Below are positions 11,817-19,206 of a stretch of 64,000 nt of DNA, piece by piece; position 1 is the stretch's first letter; the number at the start of each line of letters is the position of its first letter. Under the pieces are notes generated by a model. The model had not been told where the DNA came from, searched no databases, and saw only the letters and a list, made by a program, of their open reading frames with translations. A program made the translations under genes and the position numbers. The stretch is from positions 6,944,001-7,008,000 of the forward strand of contig NZ_CP061281.1 in NCBI RefSeq assembly GCF_014621695.1, read 5' to 3'. Source of the DNA: Streptomyces xanthii. Lineage in GTDB: Bacteria; Actinomycetota; Actinomycetes; Streptomycetales; Streptomycetaceae.

Positions 11817-12808
11817 CACCCCTCGAAGGACAGCACCTCCGTGACCGGGCGGCGAGGGGTGGCGCGGCCTCGGGGGCCGTAGCCGAGGCGGAGGATGATG
11901 TGGACGTGGCCGGTCGTGGAGGAGGGGTCGCGGGTCAGGGTGCGCAGTTCGGGCCACTCCATGGGCTGGGACATCAGGGACGTGGAGAGGCCGTCCAGGG
12001 TGGCCTGGAGGAGGACGCGCTGGAGTGCCTGGCCGGCCCGCAGCCAGTCCGTCGGGCCGTCCTCTGCCGTGCCGAGCAAGGCGATCTGCGGATGCTTCTC
12101 GAAGGGTTCCGCCGTGCGGCCCGTGACCTGACGCCCCGTGTCGAAGTCCCGTACGGGGGAGGTGACGTCGTACTGGCGCGGGCCGAGCGCGTAGGCGGGG
12201 ATCCCCTCGTCCGACAGGGCCTCGTCCGACGCCCCGGTGCGTGTCCACGCCGCGATCTCGGTCCGTACCGACTCGTCCGCCGCCTCGAACAGCTCCGAGG
12301 TGCGGATGAGGCCCATGACCGTCTCCGTGTGCCAGGCGCCCGGCACGACGAGCTTGCAGCCCTCCAGGAGGGCGGCCGCGCCCAGCCCGTCCAGAATCTC
12401 CGGCGGCACCTGCTCCTCCGTGAACGGGTACCGGCTCGTGTGCCGCTCGCGCAGCGCCGGATGCAGCACGGCCAGCTCGTCCTCACCGGAGCCGGCCTCC
12501 TCGAACCGGACGTCGGCGACACGCCACGGATCGGCCGGATCCGGGAGCAGCTCGACCACGGCCCGCAGCCCCCGCTCGGCCGCGGCCACCCGCAGCGCGA
12601 ACAAGGCTGCCCCGCACCCCAGGTGCAGCGCCCGGCGGTCCGGGTCCTCCCGGGGCAGCTCGCGCGCCGGGTCACCGCGGAGCTCCAGGGTGCCGGAGTC
12701 CTCCCGGTGCACGAATCTCCACGGCTGCGCGTTGTGCATCGACGGGGCCGTGACGGCGTCCTCGACCAGCGAGGTCACGACGGAGCGGGGCACAGAGATG
12801 GTGGTCAC
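11816..12808 (-). CDS. Acg-type FMN-binding nitroreductase family protein
   Basis: A 330-residue protein of the Acg (Rv2032-like) branch of the nitroreductase superfamily, two fused half-domains that bind or store flavin. Visible signatures are VTAPSMHNAQPWRF near the N-terminus (phosphate-binding region) and QALQRVLLQATLDGLSTSLM near 260-280. In mycobacteria Acg belongs to the dormancy (DosR) regulon and seems to sequester FMN. The GTG start at 12808 has GGGAGGA upstream. It is divergent from a universal stress protein and shares a 33-bp interrupted palindrome with it, which fits a hypoxia or redox stress role. Confidence 0.85.
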   Translation of the reverse strand: MTTISVPRSVVTSLVEDAVTAPSMHNAQPWRFVHREDSGTLELRGDPARELPREDPDRRALHLGCGAALFALRVAAAERGLRAVVELLPDPADPWRVADVRFEEAGSGEDELAVLHPALRERHTSRYPFTEEQVPPEILDGLGAAALLEGCKLVVPGAWHTETVMGLIRTSELFEAADESVRTEIAAWTRTGASDEALSDEGIPAYALGPRQYDVTSPVRDFDTGRQVTGRTAEPFEKHPQIALLGTAEDGPTDWLRAGQALQRVLLQATLDGLSTSLMSQPMEWPELRTLTRDPSSTTGHVHIILRLGYGPRGRATPRRPVTEVLSFEG

Positions 12809-12823
12809 GATTCCTCCCGTCTC

Positions 12824-12856
12824 GGGCACGAGACATTCATTGTCTCTCTTGTGCCC
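12824..12856. promoter_or_regulatory. Interrupted palindrome between nitroreductase and universal stress genes
   Basis: Inner arms GAGACA (12830-12835) and TGTCTC (12841-12846) flank TTCAT; outer arms GGGCAC (12824-12829) and GTGCCC (12851-12856) are also complementary. It is in the 131-bp divergent gap and could serve both promoters. Confidence 0.5.
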
Positions 12857-12939
12857 GTACGGGGCTTTCGTATGGCAGTGCGCTCGTTTCTCGACCAGGC
12901 TGGAAGGAGGCATCCAGAAGGTCCAGAAGGGACGCGGCC

Positions 12940-13404
12940 ATGGACACGCAAGAGCGGACGGCACGGATCGTGGTGGGCGTGGACGGGTCGCCCTCCTCGC
13001 AGGCCGCGCTGCGCTGGGCCGTGCGGTACGCCGGGCTCGTCGGAGGGCAGGTCGACGTGGTCACCGCGTGGGAGATCCCCGGTGAGGCGTCGTGGTCGGC
13101 CCCGGCGGCGGACGGCGAGTTCGACCAGGAGGACGCCGAGCAGCGCCTGCTCGAGGAGGTCAGGACGGTGCTGGGCCGCGAGGCCGGTGCCGGTGACGCG
13201 GGCCCGCCCGTGCACGAGCGCGTGGTGCACGGCCACCCGGCCGCGGTACTGGTCGAGGCGTCGGAGGGCGCCGATCTCCTGGTGGTGGGCAGTCACGGCC
13301 GCGGCGCGTTCCGTAGGGCCCTGCTCGGTTCGGTGAGCCAGCAGGTGACGCAGCACGCCTCCTGCCCGGTGACGATCGTGCGCCAGGACCTGCCCGGCAC
13401 CTGA
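12940..13404 (+). CDS. Universal stress protein (UspA family)
   Basis: A 154-residue single-domain cytoplasmic Usp. The N-terminal strand IVVGVDGS carries the conserved Asp, and the ATP-binding pattern G-x2-G-x9-G-S is present as GSHGRGAFRRALLGSVS near 120-136. Proteins of this kind bind ATP and accumulate in hypoxia, stationary phase or membrane stress; the precise action is usually unknown. ATG 12940 follows GGGACGCGGCC with only a weak ribosome site. The divergent partner is an Acg nitroreductase and a zinc alcohol dehydrogenase follows, a trio typical of DevR/DosR-like low-oxygen regulons; that link is inferred from context. Confidence 0.9.
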   Translation: MDTQERTARIVVGVDGSPSSQAALRWAVRYAGLVGGQVDVVTAWEIPGEASWSAPAADGEFDQEDAEQRLLEEVRTVLGREAGAGDAGPPVHERVVHGHPAAVLVEASEGADLLVVGSHGRGAFRRALLGSVSQQVTQHASCPVTIVRQDLPGT

Positions 13405-13529
13405 CCCCGCGGGCCACGGCCGCGCGCGGCGCTCTGTACCCCTCGACCGTCCACCACTACGTTCGCCGCGAGCATGCCGCCGCAGACGCGGGCCGTCGCA
13501 GGCGGCGACGAACAAGGACGGTGACCGCC

Positions 13530-14588
13530 GTGAGCCGTACCACCATGCGCGCCTATCGCATTCCGGAGTGGGAACATACCGCCGAGGTCGTCGATGTGCC
13601 CGTTCCCGAGCCCGGGCCCGGTCAGGCGCTGGTCGAGGTAGCTGGCTGCGGCCTGTGCCACTCCGACTTCACGATGCTGGGCATGCCCGCCGAGTTCGGC
13701 CGCGCCCTGGGCTGGTCCATACCCTTCACGCTCGGGCACGAGACGGCCGGCCGCATCGCCGAACTGGGCGCCGGCGTCACGGGGTTCGCCCCCGGCGACC
13801 CGGTCGCCCTCGTTTCTCCCGCGTCCTGTGGCACCTGCGCGTACTGCGTGCGCGGCCTGGACGCCAGTTGCCCGAACGCCCCGGCGGGGCGTGGCTTCGG
13901 GCGCGACGGCGGCCTCGCCGAGTACGTGCTCGTCGACGACCCGCGCGCCCTGCTGCCCCTGGGCGGACTCGATCCGCGCACCGCGGGCCCGCTCACGGAC
14001 GCCGGGGCCACCTCGTACCACGCGGTGCGGCGCGCGGCGCCCCGGATCCGGCCCGGCGGCACCGCCGTCGTCATCGGCGCGGGCGGACTCGGCGCGTTCG
14101 CGGTTCAGTTCCTGTGCCTGCTCACCGGCGCCCAGGTGGTCGCCGTCGACACCGACGAGGCCCGCCTGAAGGTGGCCGCGGAACTGGGCGCGCACGCCAC
14201 GCTCGTCGGCACCACGGAAGGGACCGCGGCAGAGATCCGTGCGCTGACGGACGGTCACGGCGCCGACGCCGTACTCGACTTCGTAGGAGTGGACGCCACG
14301 ATCGCGGCCGGCGTCGCCGCGGTCCGCCCCGCGGGCGCCTTCGGGCTGGTCGGCGCCGCGTCGGGCCGCCTCCAGTCACCCTGGTACGGCGGACTGCCGC
14401 GGGACGGCGAGGTGTTCACCTTCCAGGGCAGCGGCATCGCCGACGTCCAGGAGGTGCTGCGGCTCGCCGAGACCGGCCGCGTCCGCAACAACGTCGACCT
14501 GTTCCCGTTCGCCGAGGTCGAGGCGGCGTACAAGGCGCTGCACGACGGCACCCTCCAGGGCCGCGCCGTCGTCACCTTCGGGGACTGA
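13530..14588 (+). CDS. Zinc-dependent alcohol dehydrogenase, NAD(P)-linked
   Basis: A medium-chain dehydrogenase of about 352 residues. The catalytic zinc site is GCGLCHSDF with GHETAG; the four structural-zinc cysteines are in CGTCAYCVRGLDASC. The Rossmann motif GAGGLGAFA near 185 is followed by VAVDTDEARL, whose acidic residue suggests NAD rather than NADP. It oxidises an alcohol or reduces an aldehyde; the substrate is unknown. GTG 13530 is preferred to GTG 13521 because AAGGA (13514-13518) is spaced properly only for the later one. It lies 125 bp after the universal stress gene and may belong to the same stress response. Confidence 0.88.
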   Translation: MSRTTMRAYRIPEWEHTAEVVDVPVPEPGPGQALVEVAGCGLCHSDFTMLGMPAEFGRALGWSIPFTLGHETAGRIAELGAGVTGFAPGDPVALVSPASCGTCAYCVRGLDASCPNAPAGRGFGRDGGLAEYVLVDDPRALLPLGGLDPRTAGPLTDAGATSYHAVRRAAPRIRPGGTAVVIGAGGLGAFAVQFLCLLTGAQVVAVDTDEARLKVAAELGAHATLVGTTEGTAAEIRALTDGHGADAVLDFVGVDATIAAGVAAVRPAGAFGLVGAASGRLQSPWYGGLPRDGEVFTFQGSGIADVQEVLRLAETGRVRNNVDLFPFAEVEAAYKALHDGTLQGRAVVTFGD

Positions 14589-14615
14589 CGGGCCGCGGGG
14601 CGCCCGGATCCCTCG

Positions 14616-15059
14616 CTATTCGCCGCACTCGTGCGAGGCCGGATCCACCACGACACGGTCGAGCAGGCCCCGCAGCAGGGTCTGCTCGGCCTCGGTGAGA
14701 TCGCCGAACAGCTCGCGCTCGGCCACGCTCACCGCCTCGTCGATCCGCTCCAGGGCCTCCTGGCCGGCCGGGGTGATCTCCACGATGTGTCGCCGCCGGT
14801 CGGCCGGGTCGCGGCGCCGCTCGCACAGTCCCGAGGACTCCAACTCGTTGAGGATCGCGACCAGTTGGCTGGGGTCGACCTCCATCGTCACGGCCAGCTC
14901 GCGCTGGCTGGTGGCGCCCGGCGCGAGGTGCATCAGGGTCATCGCGTTGCGCGGGTGCAGCCCGGCGACGGCCACGGCGGCGCGAATGCGCGCACCGGTG
15001 AGCTCTCCGCGGAAGGAGAGGAGGAATCCGAGGCGGTCGTTCGGGTGCGCTGCTGCCAT
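14616..15059 (-). CDS. MarR family transcriptional regulator
   Basis: A 147-residue winged-helix dimer regulator. The pattern TSQRELAVTMEVDPSQLVAILNELESSGL is the recognition helix region and RRRDPADRRRHIVEITPAG is the wing with the conserved DxRxR-type motif. ATG 15059 (MAAAHPND) gives the normal MarR length; ATG 15098 would add 13 residues without a ribosome site. It is divergent from a DoxX protein 92 bp away and probably controls it and itself, perhaps in answer to a redox or phenolic signal. Confidence 0.88.
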   Translation of the reverse strand: MAAAHPNDRLGFLLSFRGELTGARIRAAVAVAGLHPRNAMTLMHLAPGATSQRELAVTMEVDPSQLVAILNELESSGLCERRRDPADRRRHIVEITPAGQEALERIDEAVSVAERELFGDLTEAEQTLLRGLLDRVVVDPASHECGE

Positions 15060-15151
15060 GCCGTCCACGGTAACAGCGGGTTCATTGTGGATCGACATAA
15101 ATCATTGTTACTCTTCAACGGTTGTCGTCCCCAGATCGTTGGAGTGTCCCC
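15060..15151. promoter_or_regulatory. Divergent MarR/DoxX control region
   Basis: This AT-richer 92-bp gap has two direct TCATTGT copies (near 15082 and 15102) and the palindrome CAAC-G-GTTG (15116-15124). Any could be the MarR operator; none is decisive. Confidence 0.35.
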
Positions 15152-15499
15152 ATGTTCATCGGATATGTGATCGTCGCCGCGCTGCTCGCGCTCGCCTCCG
15201 CCGGGTCCGCCTTCGCGACCTTCAGCCGCAATCCGCAGGTCGTGAGCGGCATGACGAAGGTGGGCGTGCCCGACTCCTGGCTGCCCTGGCTCGCGACCGC
15301 GAAGGCGGCGGGCGCGCTCGGCCTGCTGGCCGGCCTGGCCGTCGCGCCGCTCGGCGTCGCGGCCGCCGTAGGCCTGGTGCTCTACTTCGTCGGCGCGGTG
15401 ATCTCCCACGTGCGCGTGAAGGACTTCGCGGTGGCCCCGGTCGTCGTCCTGACCCTGCTGGCCGCGGCCGCACTGGTGCTGCGCATAGCCTCCGCCTGA
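15152..15499 (+). CDS. DoxX family membrane protein
   Basis: A 115-residue protein with four predicted membrane helices (about 3-20, 43-62, 65-83, 92-112), the size and spacing of DoxX-like proteins. Family members assist respiratory or thiol-oxidising enzymes; the exact role here is unknown. ATG 15152 has TTGGAG 8 nt upstream; an earlier ATG at 15122 lacks a ribosome site and would add a hydrophilic leader. It is divergently paired with marR. Its stop is 8 bp from the convergent LLM gene. Confidence 0.82.
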   Translation: MFIGYVIVAALLALASAGSAFATFSRNPQVVSGMTKVGVPDSWLPWLATAKAAGALGLLAGLAVAPLGVAAAVGLVLYFVGAVISHVRVKDFAVAPVVVLTLLAAAALVLRIASA

Positions 15500-15507
15500 T
15501 TCCGCGC

Positions 15508-16482
15508 TCAGAGCCCCGCGTCCGGCGCGGCCAGCGCCGCGGCCAGCGGGGCGACGGTAGAGGGATCGGCGGCGCCGAAGTCGACGTAGTCGAGCCCGAG
15601 GTCCCGCTGCCGCTGCCGGAGCTGCTCGACGCACTCCTCCACGGTGCCGACCAGCAGCCCCGTCGAGCGCCGGCCGACCTCCGGGTCGACCCCGTAGGCC
15701 CGGCACACCTCGGCGAGCGCCGCAGGGGTCCGCCGCGGGCTGTCGACCACCCGGCAGGTCCAGGTGACCGACAGGTAGGAGAGGCCGTCGGGGTCGCGCC
15801 CGGCCCGCTCGGCGGCCTCCCGCACCCAGCCGATCTTGGCCGCCATCCGCTCCGGCACCATGTCCTCGATGACGGCCGCGTCGTACGCGGTGCCGTGCCC
15901 GAGGTTCGAGTGGATGCCGGCGATCTGCGCGTGCCGCCCGGCCAGGGCGAGCATCCGCTTCCCGCCGCCGCCGATCACCAGCGGAGGATGCGGCGTCTGC
16001 ACGGGTGCCGGCGACCCGGTCAGCCCCGACACCGTGTAGTGCGGGCCGCTGTGGTGGACCGGGCGGCCGCCGAACAGCGCCTTGACGAGGTCCACCGACT
16101 CCGTGAGCCGGTCCACCCGCAGTCCCGGCGGGTCGAAGGGCAGGCCCGCGGCCGCGTACTCGGCGGCGAGATAGCCCGCCCCCAGGCCCAGGTCGAGCCG
16201 CCCGCCGGACAAGGCGTCGACGGTGGCCATCGCGTGGTGGGTGATCACCGGATGGCGGTAGTCGTTGCACAGGACCAGCGCCATCAGACGCAGCCGCCGC
16301 GTGCTCGTCGCGAGGGCGGCCAGCGTGGCGACCGGATCCTGCACGCCCGCCTGGAAGTGATCGGACACCGAGACGGCGGTCAGGCCGCTCTCGTCGAGCA
16401 GGCGCAGCCGACGCCGCCAGGCGTCCACGTCCCGTCCGATCGGCGGTGCGTACACGGCGGTTCTGATGGGGGGAGTCGGCAT
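15508..16482 (-). CDS. LLM-class F420-dependent oxidoreductase
   Basis: A 324-residue luciferase-like TIM barrel. Visible motifs are VSVSDHFQAGVQDPVATLAAL at 37-57, the AMATVDALSGGRLDLGLGAGY segment at 84-104 that lines the cofactor phosphate, and PLVIGGGG near 167. This layout fits the F420-using branch common in Actinobacteria, which moves hydride to or from an alcohol, imine or activated alkene. It starts at ATG 16482, 42 bp after the DegT-type gene, and is the third gene of the VOC-DegT-LLM unit. The substrate is not predictable. Confidence 0.85.
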   Translation of the reverse strand: MPTPPIRTAVYAPPIGRDVDAWRRRLRLLDESGLTAVSVSDHFQAGVQDPVATLAALATSTRRLRLMALVLCNDYRHPVITHHAMATVDALSGGRLDLGLGAGYLAAEYAAAGLPFDPPGLRVDRLTESVDLVKALFGGRPVHHSGPHYTVSGLTGSPAPVQTPHPPLVIGGGGKRMLALAGRHAQIAGIHSNLGHGTAYDAAVIEDMVPERMAAKIGWVREAAERAGRDPDGLSYLSVTWTCRVVDSPRRTPAALAEVCRAYGVDPEVGRRSTGLLVGTVEECVEQLRQRQRDLGLDYVDFGAADPSTVAPLAAALAAPDAGL

Positions 16483-16524
16483 GGCCTGGACCTCGGAGCC
16501 TTTCCGGTGCGGGGGAGCGGTGGG

Positions 16525-17763
16525 TCAGCGCCGGGCGGTGCCGGCCCCGGTGGTGGGGGCGAAGCGCGAGGCGAACGCGTGGATGCTCGCCACCACGTGA
16601 TCGAGCTCCTCGTCCGTCGTGCCGTGGCTCATGCCCAGCGACATCCCGCGCTCGAACACCGCGTCGGCCTCGGGCAGCCCGCCCTCGGGGACGCGGTGTT
16701 CGACGCCCCGCATCATCGGGTGCCGGGTGATGTTCCCGCTCCACACGGTGCGGGTGTCGATGCCCGCCGACTCCAGGGACTCCTGGAGGTCACCGCGCGC
16801 GAAACCGGCGTCGGTCCGGACCGTCACCGGGTAGCACAGCCACGCGGTGTGCCAGTCGGGCAGCTGGCGCGGCAGCGAGAACAGCGTCGGGTACGCGCCG
16901 AACGCGTTCGTGAACGCCTCGAAGATCTCCGCCCGGCGCTTGAAGTTCTGGTCGAGCTTCTTCAGCTGCTGCAGACCGAACGCGGCCCCCAGCTCGGAGG
17001 GTTCGAAGTTCCACGGCAGCACGTCGAAGATGAAGTCGTTGTCGTACGCGACTCCGTCGAGGTCCTCGCGGAACACCCGGCCCGTCCGCGCCGAACCGAA
17101 CAGGTGCGGCTCGGAGCGACGCCCCCACCGGCGCAGCATCAGAGCCTTGTCGCGCAGCGCCTCGTCGTCCAGGCACACCATGCCGCCGTTGCCGGCGCAG
17201 GTGACGATGTGCGCCATCGCGAAACTCGTGACGGTGATGTCCGAGCGGCTGCCCGTCCTGGTGCCGCGCAGTGTGGTGCCGATGCAGTCGCAGGAGTCCT
17301 CGATGACCTTCAGCCCGTGCCGGTCGGCGATCTCCCGGACGGCGTCCCAGTCGGGTGCGTTGCCCGCCAGATTGGGGATGAGGACGGCCTTCGTCCGCTC
17401 GGTGACCAGCTCCTCGATCTTGCTCACGTCCACGTTGTACGTGTCCGGCTCCACGTCCACGAAGACGGGCACCCAGCCGCCGCGCACGATCGGCCCGACG
17501 TCCGTGGAGAAGGTCAGGGGTGAGGTGATGACCTCCGCGCCCTTGGGCAGGTCGAGCAGTTCCAGGGCGAGATAGAGGGCGGAGGAGCCGGAGTTGCACA
17601 TCACGCCGAGGCGCTTGCCGTACAGCTCGGCGACGGTCGCCTCCATCTCCGCCACGTTCTTGCCGATCTTCAGGCCGAACGGGCCGCCGCGCAGCACCTC
17701 CAGGCAGGCGTTGATCTCGGCGTCGTCGTGCACACTGCGGGCGTAGACCACACGCGGGCTCAT
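16525..17763 (-). CDS. DegT/DnrJ/EryC1/StrS-fold PLP/PMP enzyme with His at the lysine position
   Basis: A 412-residue fold-type I PLP enzyme of the sugar-aminotransferase family (MCNSGSSALYLAL at 55-67, VIEDSCDCIG near 153-162). Aminotransferases carry the Schiff-base Lys six residues into SFHxxK. Here the motif is SFAMAH, so His185 replaces Lys, as in the PMP-dependent 3-dehydratases E1/RfbH and ColD. The insertion region after RRWGRR lacks the four cysteines that bind 2Fe-2S in RfbH, so it is more like ColD. It is therefore more likely a dehydratase or deoxygenating enzyme than a transaminase. ATG 17763 overlaps the VOC stop by ATGA, giving tight coupling. Confidence 0.82.
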   Translation of the reverse strand: MSPRVVYARSVHDDAEINACLEVLRGGPFGLKIGKNVAEMEATVAELYGKRLGVMCNSGSSALYLALELLDLPKGAEVITSPLTFSTDVGPIVRGGWVPVFVDVEPDTYNVDVSKIEELVTERTKAVLIPNLAGNAPDWDAVREIADRHGLKVIEDSCDCIGTTLRGTRTGSRSDITVTSFAMAHIVTCAGNGGMVCLDDEALRDKALMLRRWGRRSEPHLFGSARTGRVFREDLDGVAYDNDFIFDVLPWNFEPSELGAAFGLQQLKKLDQNFKRRAEIFEAFTNAFGAYPTLFSLPRQLPDWHTAWLCYPVTVRTDAGFARGDLQESLESAGIDTRTVWSGNITRHPMMRGVEHRVPEGGLPEADAVFERGMSLGMSHGTTDEELDHVVASIHAFASRFAPTTGAGTARR

Positions 17764-18293
17764 GGGTTGCTCCTTCGCTGGTGACAGATGTCTCGGTGCG
17801 GGTCAGAGCGCCGGGGCGCCGTGGGGCGCCCGCGCTCCAGTCGGTCGGCGAGCCTGGCGGCGAGGCTGCGGTCGAGGAGTTCGAAGACCTGGCCGAGCGG
17901 GTCCCGGTGGTACGTGGCGCCGGCCGGGCTGATCCCGTCCCGCACCCCGGCCATCCACACCGGCGCCCCCGCCTCCTGCGCCGCGCGGGCAGCGGCCGGC
18001 AGGTCGTCCACCACGAAGCCGAGGTGGTGGATGCCCGGCGCCGCCCGCCAGATCTCGGATCCCGGTACCTCACGCAGGAGTTCGAGATGCGGCGCGCCGC
18101 CGGCCGAGAGCCCGATGCGCTGTGTCCCGAAGTGCTCGACCCCGCCGATCCGGCAGGCGAACCGCGTCTCGTCGAAGACCGTCACGGACAGGCCGTAGAT
18201 CCGCTGGACGTCCTCGGCGGCCTTCTCGATGTCCGCCACGACCACGCCGACATGGTGCAGATCGGCCAGGGACCAGTACTGCGCGAGTGACAT
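17760..18293 (-). CDS. VOC (glyoxalase) superfamily protein
   Basis: A 177-residue metal-binding vicinal-oxygen-chelate protein. Two betaalphabetabetabeta modules are visible: LHHVGVVVADIEKAAEDVQR at 12-31 with metal-ligand His, and IHHLGFVVDDLPAAARAAQ in the second half, ending DPLGQVFELLDR with the last Glu ligand. The arrangement resembles methylmalonyl-CoA epimerase or glyoxalase I rather than a dioxygenase. The C-terminal 25 residues are basic and non-conserved-looking. It opens the minus-strand VOC-DegT-LLM operon, faces tetR across a 236-bp gap and carries an operator near its start. Confidence 0.84.
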   Translation of the reverse strand: MSLAQYWSLADLHHVGVVVADIEKAAEDVQRIYGLSVTVFDETRFACRIGGVEHFGTQRIGLSAGGAPHLELLREVPGSEIWRAAPGIHHLGFVVDDLPAAARAAQEAGAPVWMAGVRDGISPAGATYHRDPLGQVFELLDRSLAARLADRLERGRPTAPRRSDPHRDICHQRRSNP

Positions 18294-18348
18294 CGGCGCC
18301 CCTCTCCTCCCGGGCCGTCGCGGCCCGTCGGAGAGCAGTAGTAGTGCC

Positions 18349-18367
18349 GATTGAACGCTTGGTCAAC
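18349..18367. promoter_or_regulatory. Operator copy 1 (TetR-type) near VOC start
   Basis: Read on the minus strand, GTTGACCAAGCGTTCAATC matches the copy at 18496-18514 at 17 of 19 bases. It lies 56 bp upstream of the VOC start. Confidence 0.65.
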
Positions 18368-18372
18368 GGGAC

Positions 18373-18415
18373 GTCCCACGCAGTGGGACACCGGTCAGGA
18401 AGTGGGCATCCCACT
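18373..18415. repeat. Two hairpin palindromes of the same CCCAC/GTGGG motif
   Basis: GTCCCAC-gca-GTGGGAC (18373-18389) and AGTGGG-cat-CCCACT (18401-18415) are perfect inverted repeats with 3-nt centres, about 27 bp apart, in the tetR-VOC gap. They may be a second regulator's binding sites. Confidence 0.5.
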
Positions 18416-18495
18416 CAACTGCCCAGGTCAGAGCCATTTTTGGAGAGATTTCGAGTGAACCGATTGACCTGCCGGCGGGAAGCCGTCTAGCTTCC

Positions 18496-18514
18496 GTTGA
18501 GCAAGCGATCAATC
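18496..18514. promoter_or_regulatory. Operator copy 2 (TetR-type) near tetR start
   Basis: GTTGAGCAAGCGATCAATC, with TTGA and TCAA half sites, ends 15 bp before the tetR ATG. It is the near-identical partner of 18349-18367, so TetR probably represses both divergent units. Confidence 0.65.
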
Positions 18515-18529
18515 AAGTGGAGGACGTAG

Positions 18530-19111
18530 ATGCCCACTGTCGAGATCCGCCGGGCGGACATCCTGAAGGCCTCCGCGGAGCTGTTCGCGGCCAAAGGCGT
18601 CGCGACGACCACGGTGCGCGCCATCGCGTCCCAGGTCGGGGTCCGGTCCGGTGCGCTGTACCACTACTTCCCGTCCAAGGACGCGATCGTCCAGGAGCTG
18701 CTGCACACCTACGTACGGGAGCTGAAGGCCCGTTACGACGAGGAGGCGCCCCGCAGCCTCGAGCCGCGGGTCCGGCTCCGGGCGATCGTCGAGGTCTCGC
18801 TGCGCACCGCGGCGGACGATCCGCACACCACCACGGTGTACCAGAGCGAACTGACGAACCTCCGTGATGTGCCGGAGTACCGGCACATCAAGGAGCTGGC
18901 CGACGAGGCGCAGCAGTGCTGGCTGGAGGCCATCGACGACGGCAAGCGAGCCGGCGTGTTCCGGGACGACATCCCCTCGAAGGTCTTCCACCGCTTCATC
19001 CGTGACGCGGTGTGGCTGTCGGTCAAATGGCGCCACCCGGAGGACGCGTACACGAGCGAGGACCTCGCCCGGGACTGCATGGCGATCTTCCTCGACGGCT
19101 TCGCGGCCTGA
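18530..19111 (+). CDS. TetR/AcrR family regulator (KstR2-like layout)
   Basis: A 193-residue TetR protein. The helix-turn-helix is at about 25-55 (TTTVRAIASQVGVRSGALYHYFPSK has the classic GALYHYF). The ligand domain has the IVEVSLRTAADDPHTTTVYQSE and CMAIFLDGFAA pattern seen in regulators of acyl-CoA or steroid catabolism, though that is only a resemblance. ATG 18530 has GGAGG 8 nt upstream. Two near-identical operator candidates flank the divergent gap, one beside this gene, one beside the VOC gene. The likely targets are itself, the SDR downstream, and the VOC-DegT-LLM operon. Confidence 0.88.
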   Translation: MPTVEIRRADILKASAELFAAKGVATTTVRAIASQVGVRSGALYHYFPSKDAIVQELLHTYVRELKARYDEEAPRSLEPRVRLRAIVEVSLRTAADDPHTTTVYQSELTNLRDVPEYRHIKELADEAQQCWLEAIDDGKRAGVFRDDIPSKVFHRFIRDAVWLSVKWRHPEDAYTSEDLARDCMAIFLDGFAA

Positions 19112-19120
19112 CCCGGACCG

Positions 19121-19198
19121 AACGCGACGCACGATCGCGACGCACGAACGCGACGCACGAACGCAACGAACCAACGCAACGAACGAACCGACGAAGGG
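19121..19198 (+). repeat. 13-bp tandem repeat between tetR and SDR
   Basis: Units start at 19121, 19134, 19147, 19160 and 19173, with a decayed sixth at 19186. The first three are AACGCGACGCACG or one base off; the next two are AACGCAACGAACC/G. The period is not a multiple of three and lies between stop and start codons, so it is not coding. Confidence 0.75.
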
Positions 19199-19206
19199 GT
19201 GGAGTT

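Noticed and set aside
12909..12940. DosR box before the universal stress gene
   Set aside because: GGTCC-agaa-GGGAC has half-sites of the wrong polarity for the GGGAC..GTCCC DosR pattern.
13440..13520. Possible hairpin and small gene before the alcohol dehydrogenase
   Set aside because: GCCGCC/GGCGGC arms are only 6 bp with a long loop, common by chance at this GC content, and no start/ribosome pair is convincing.
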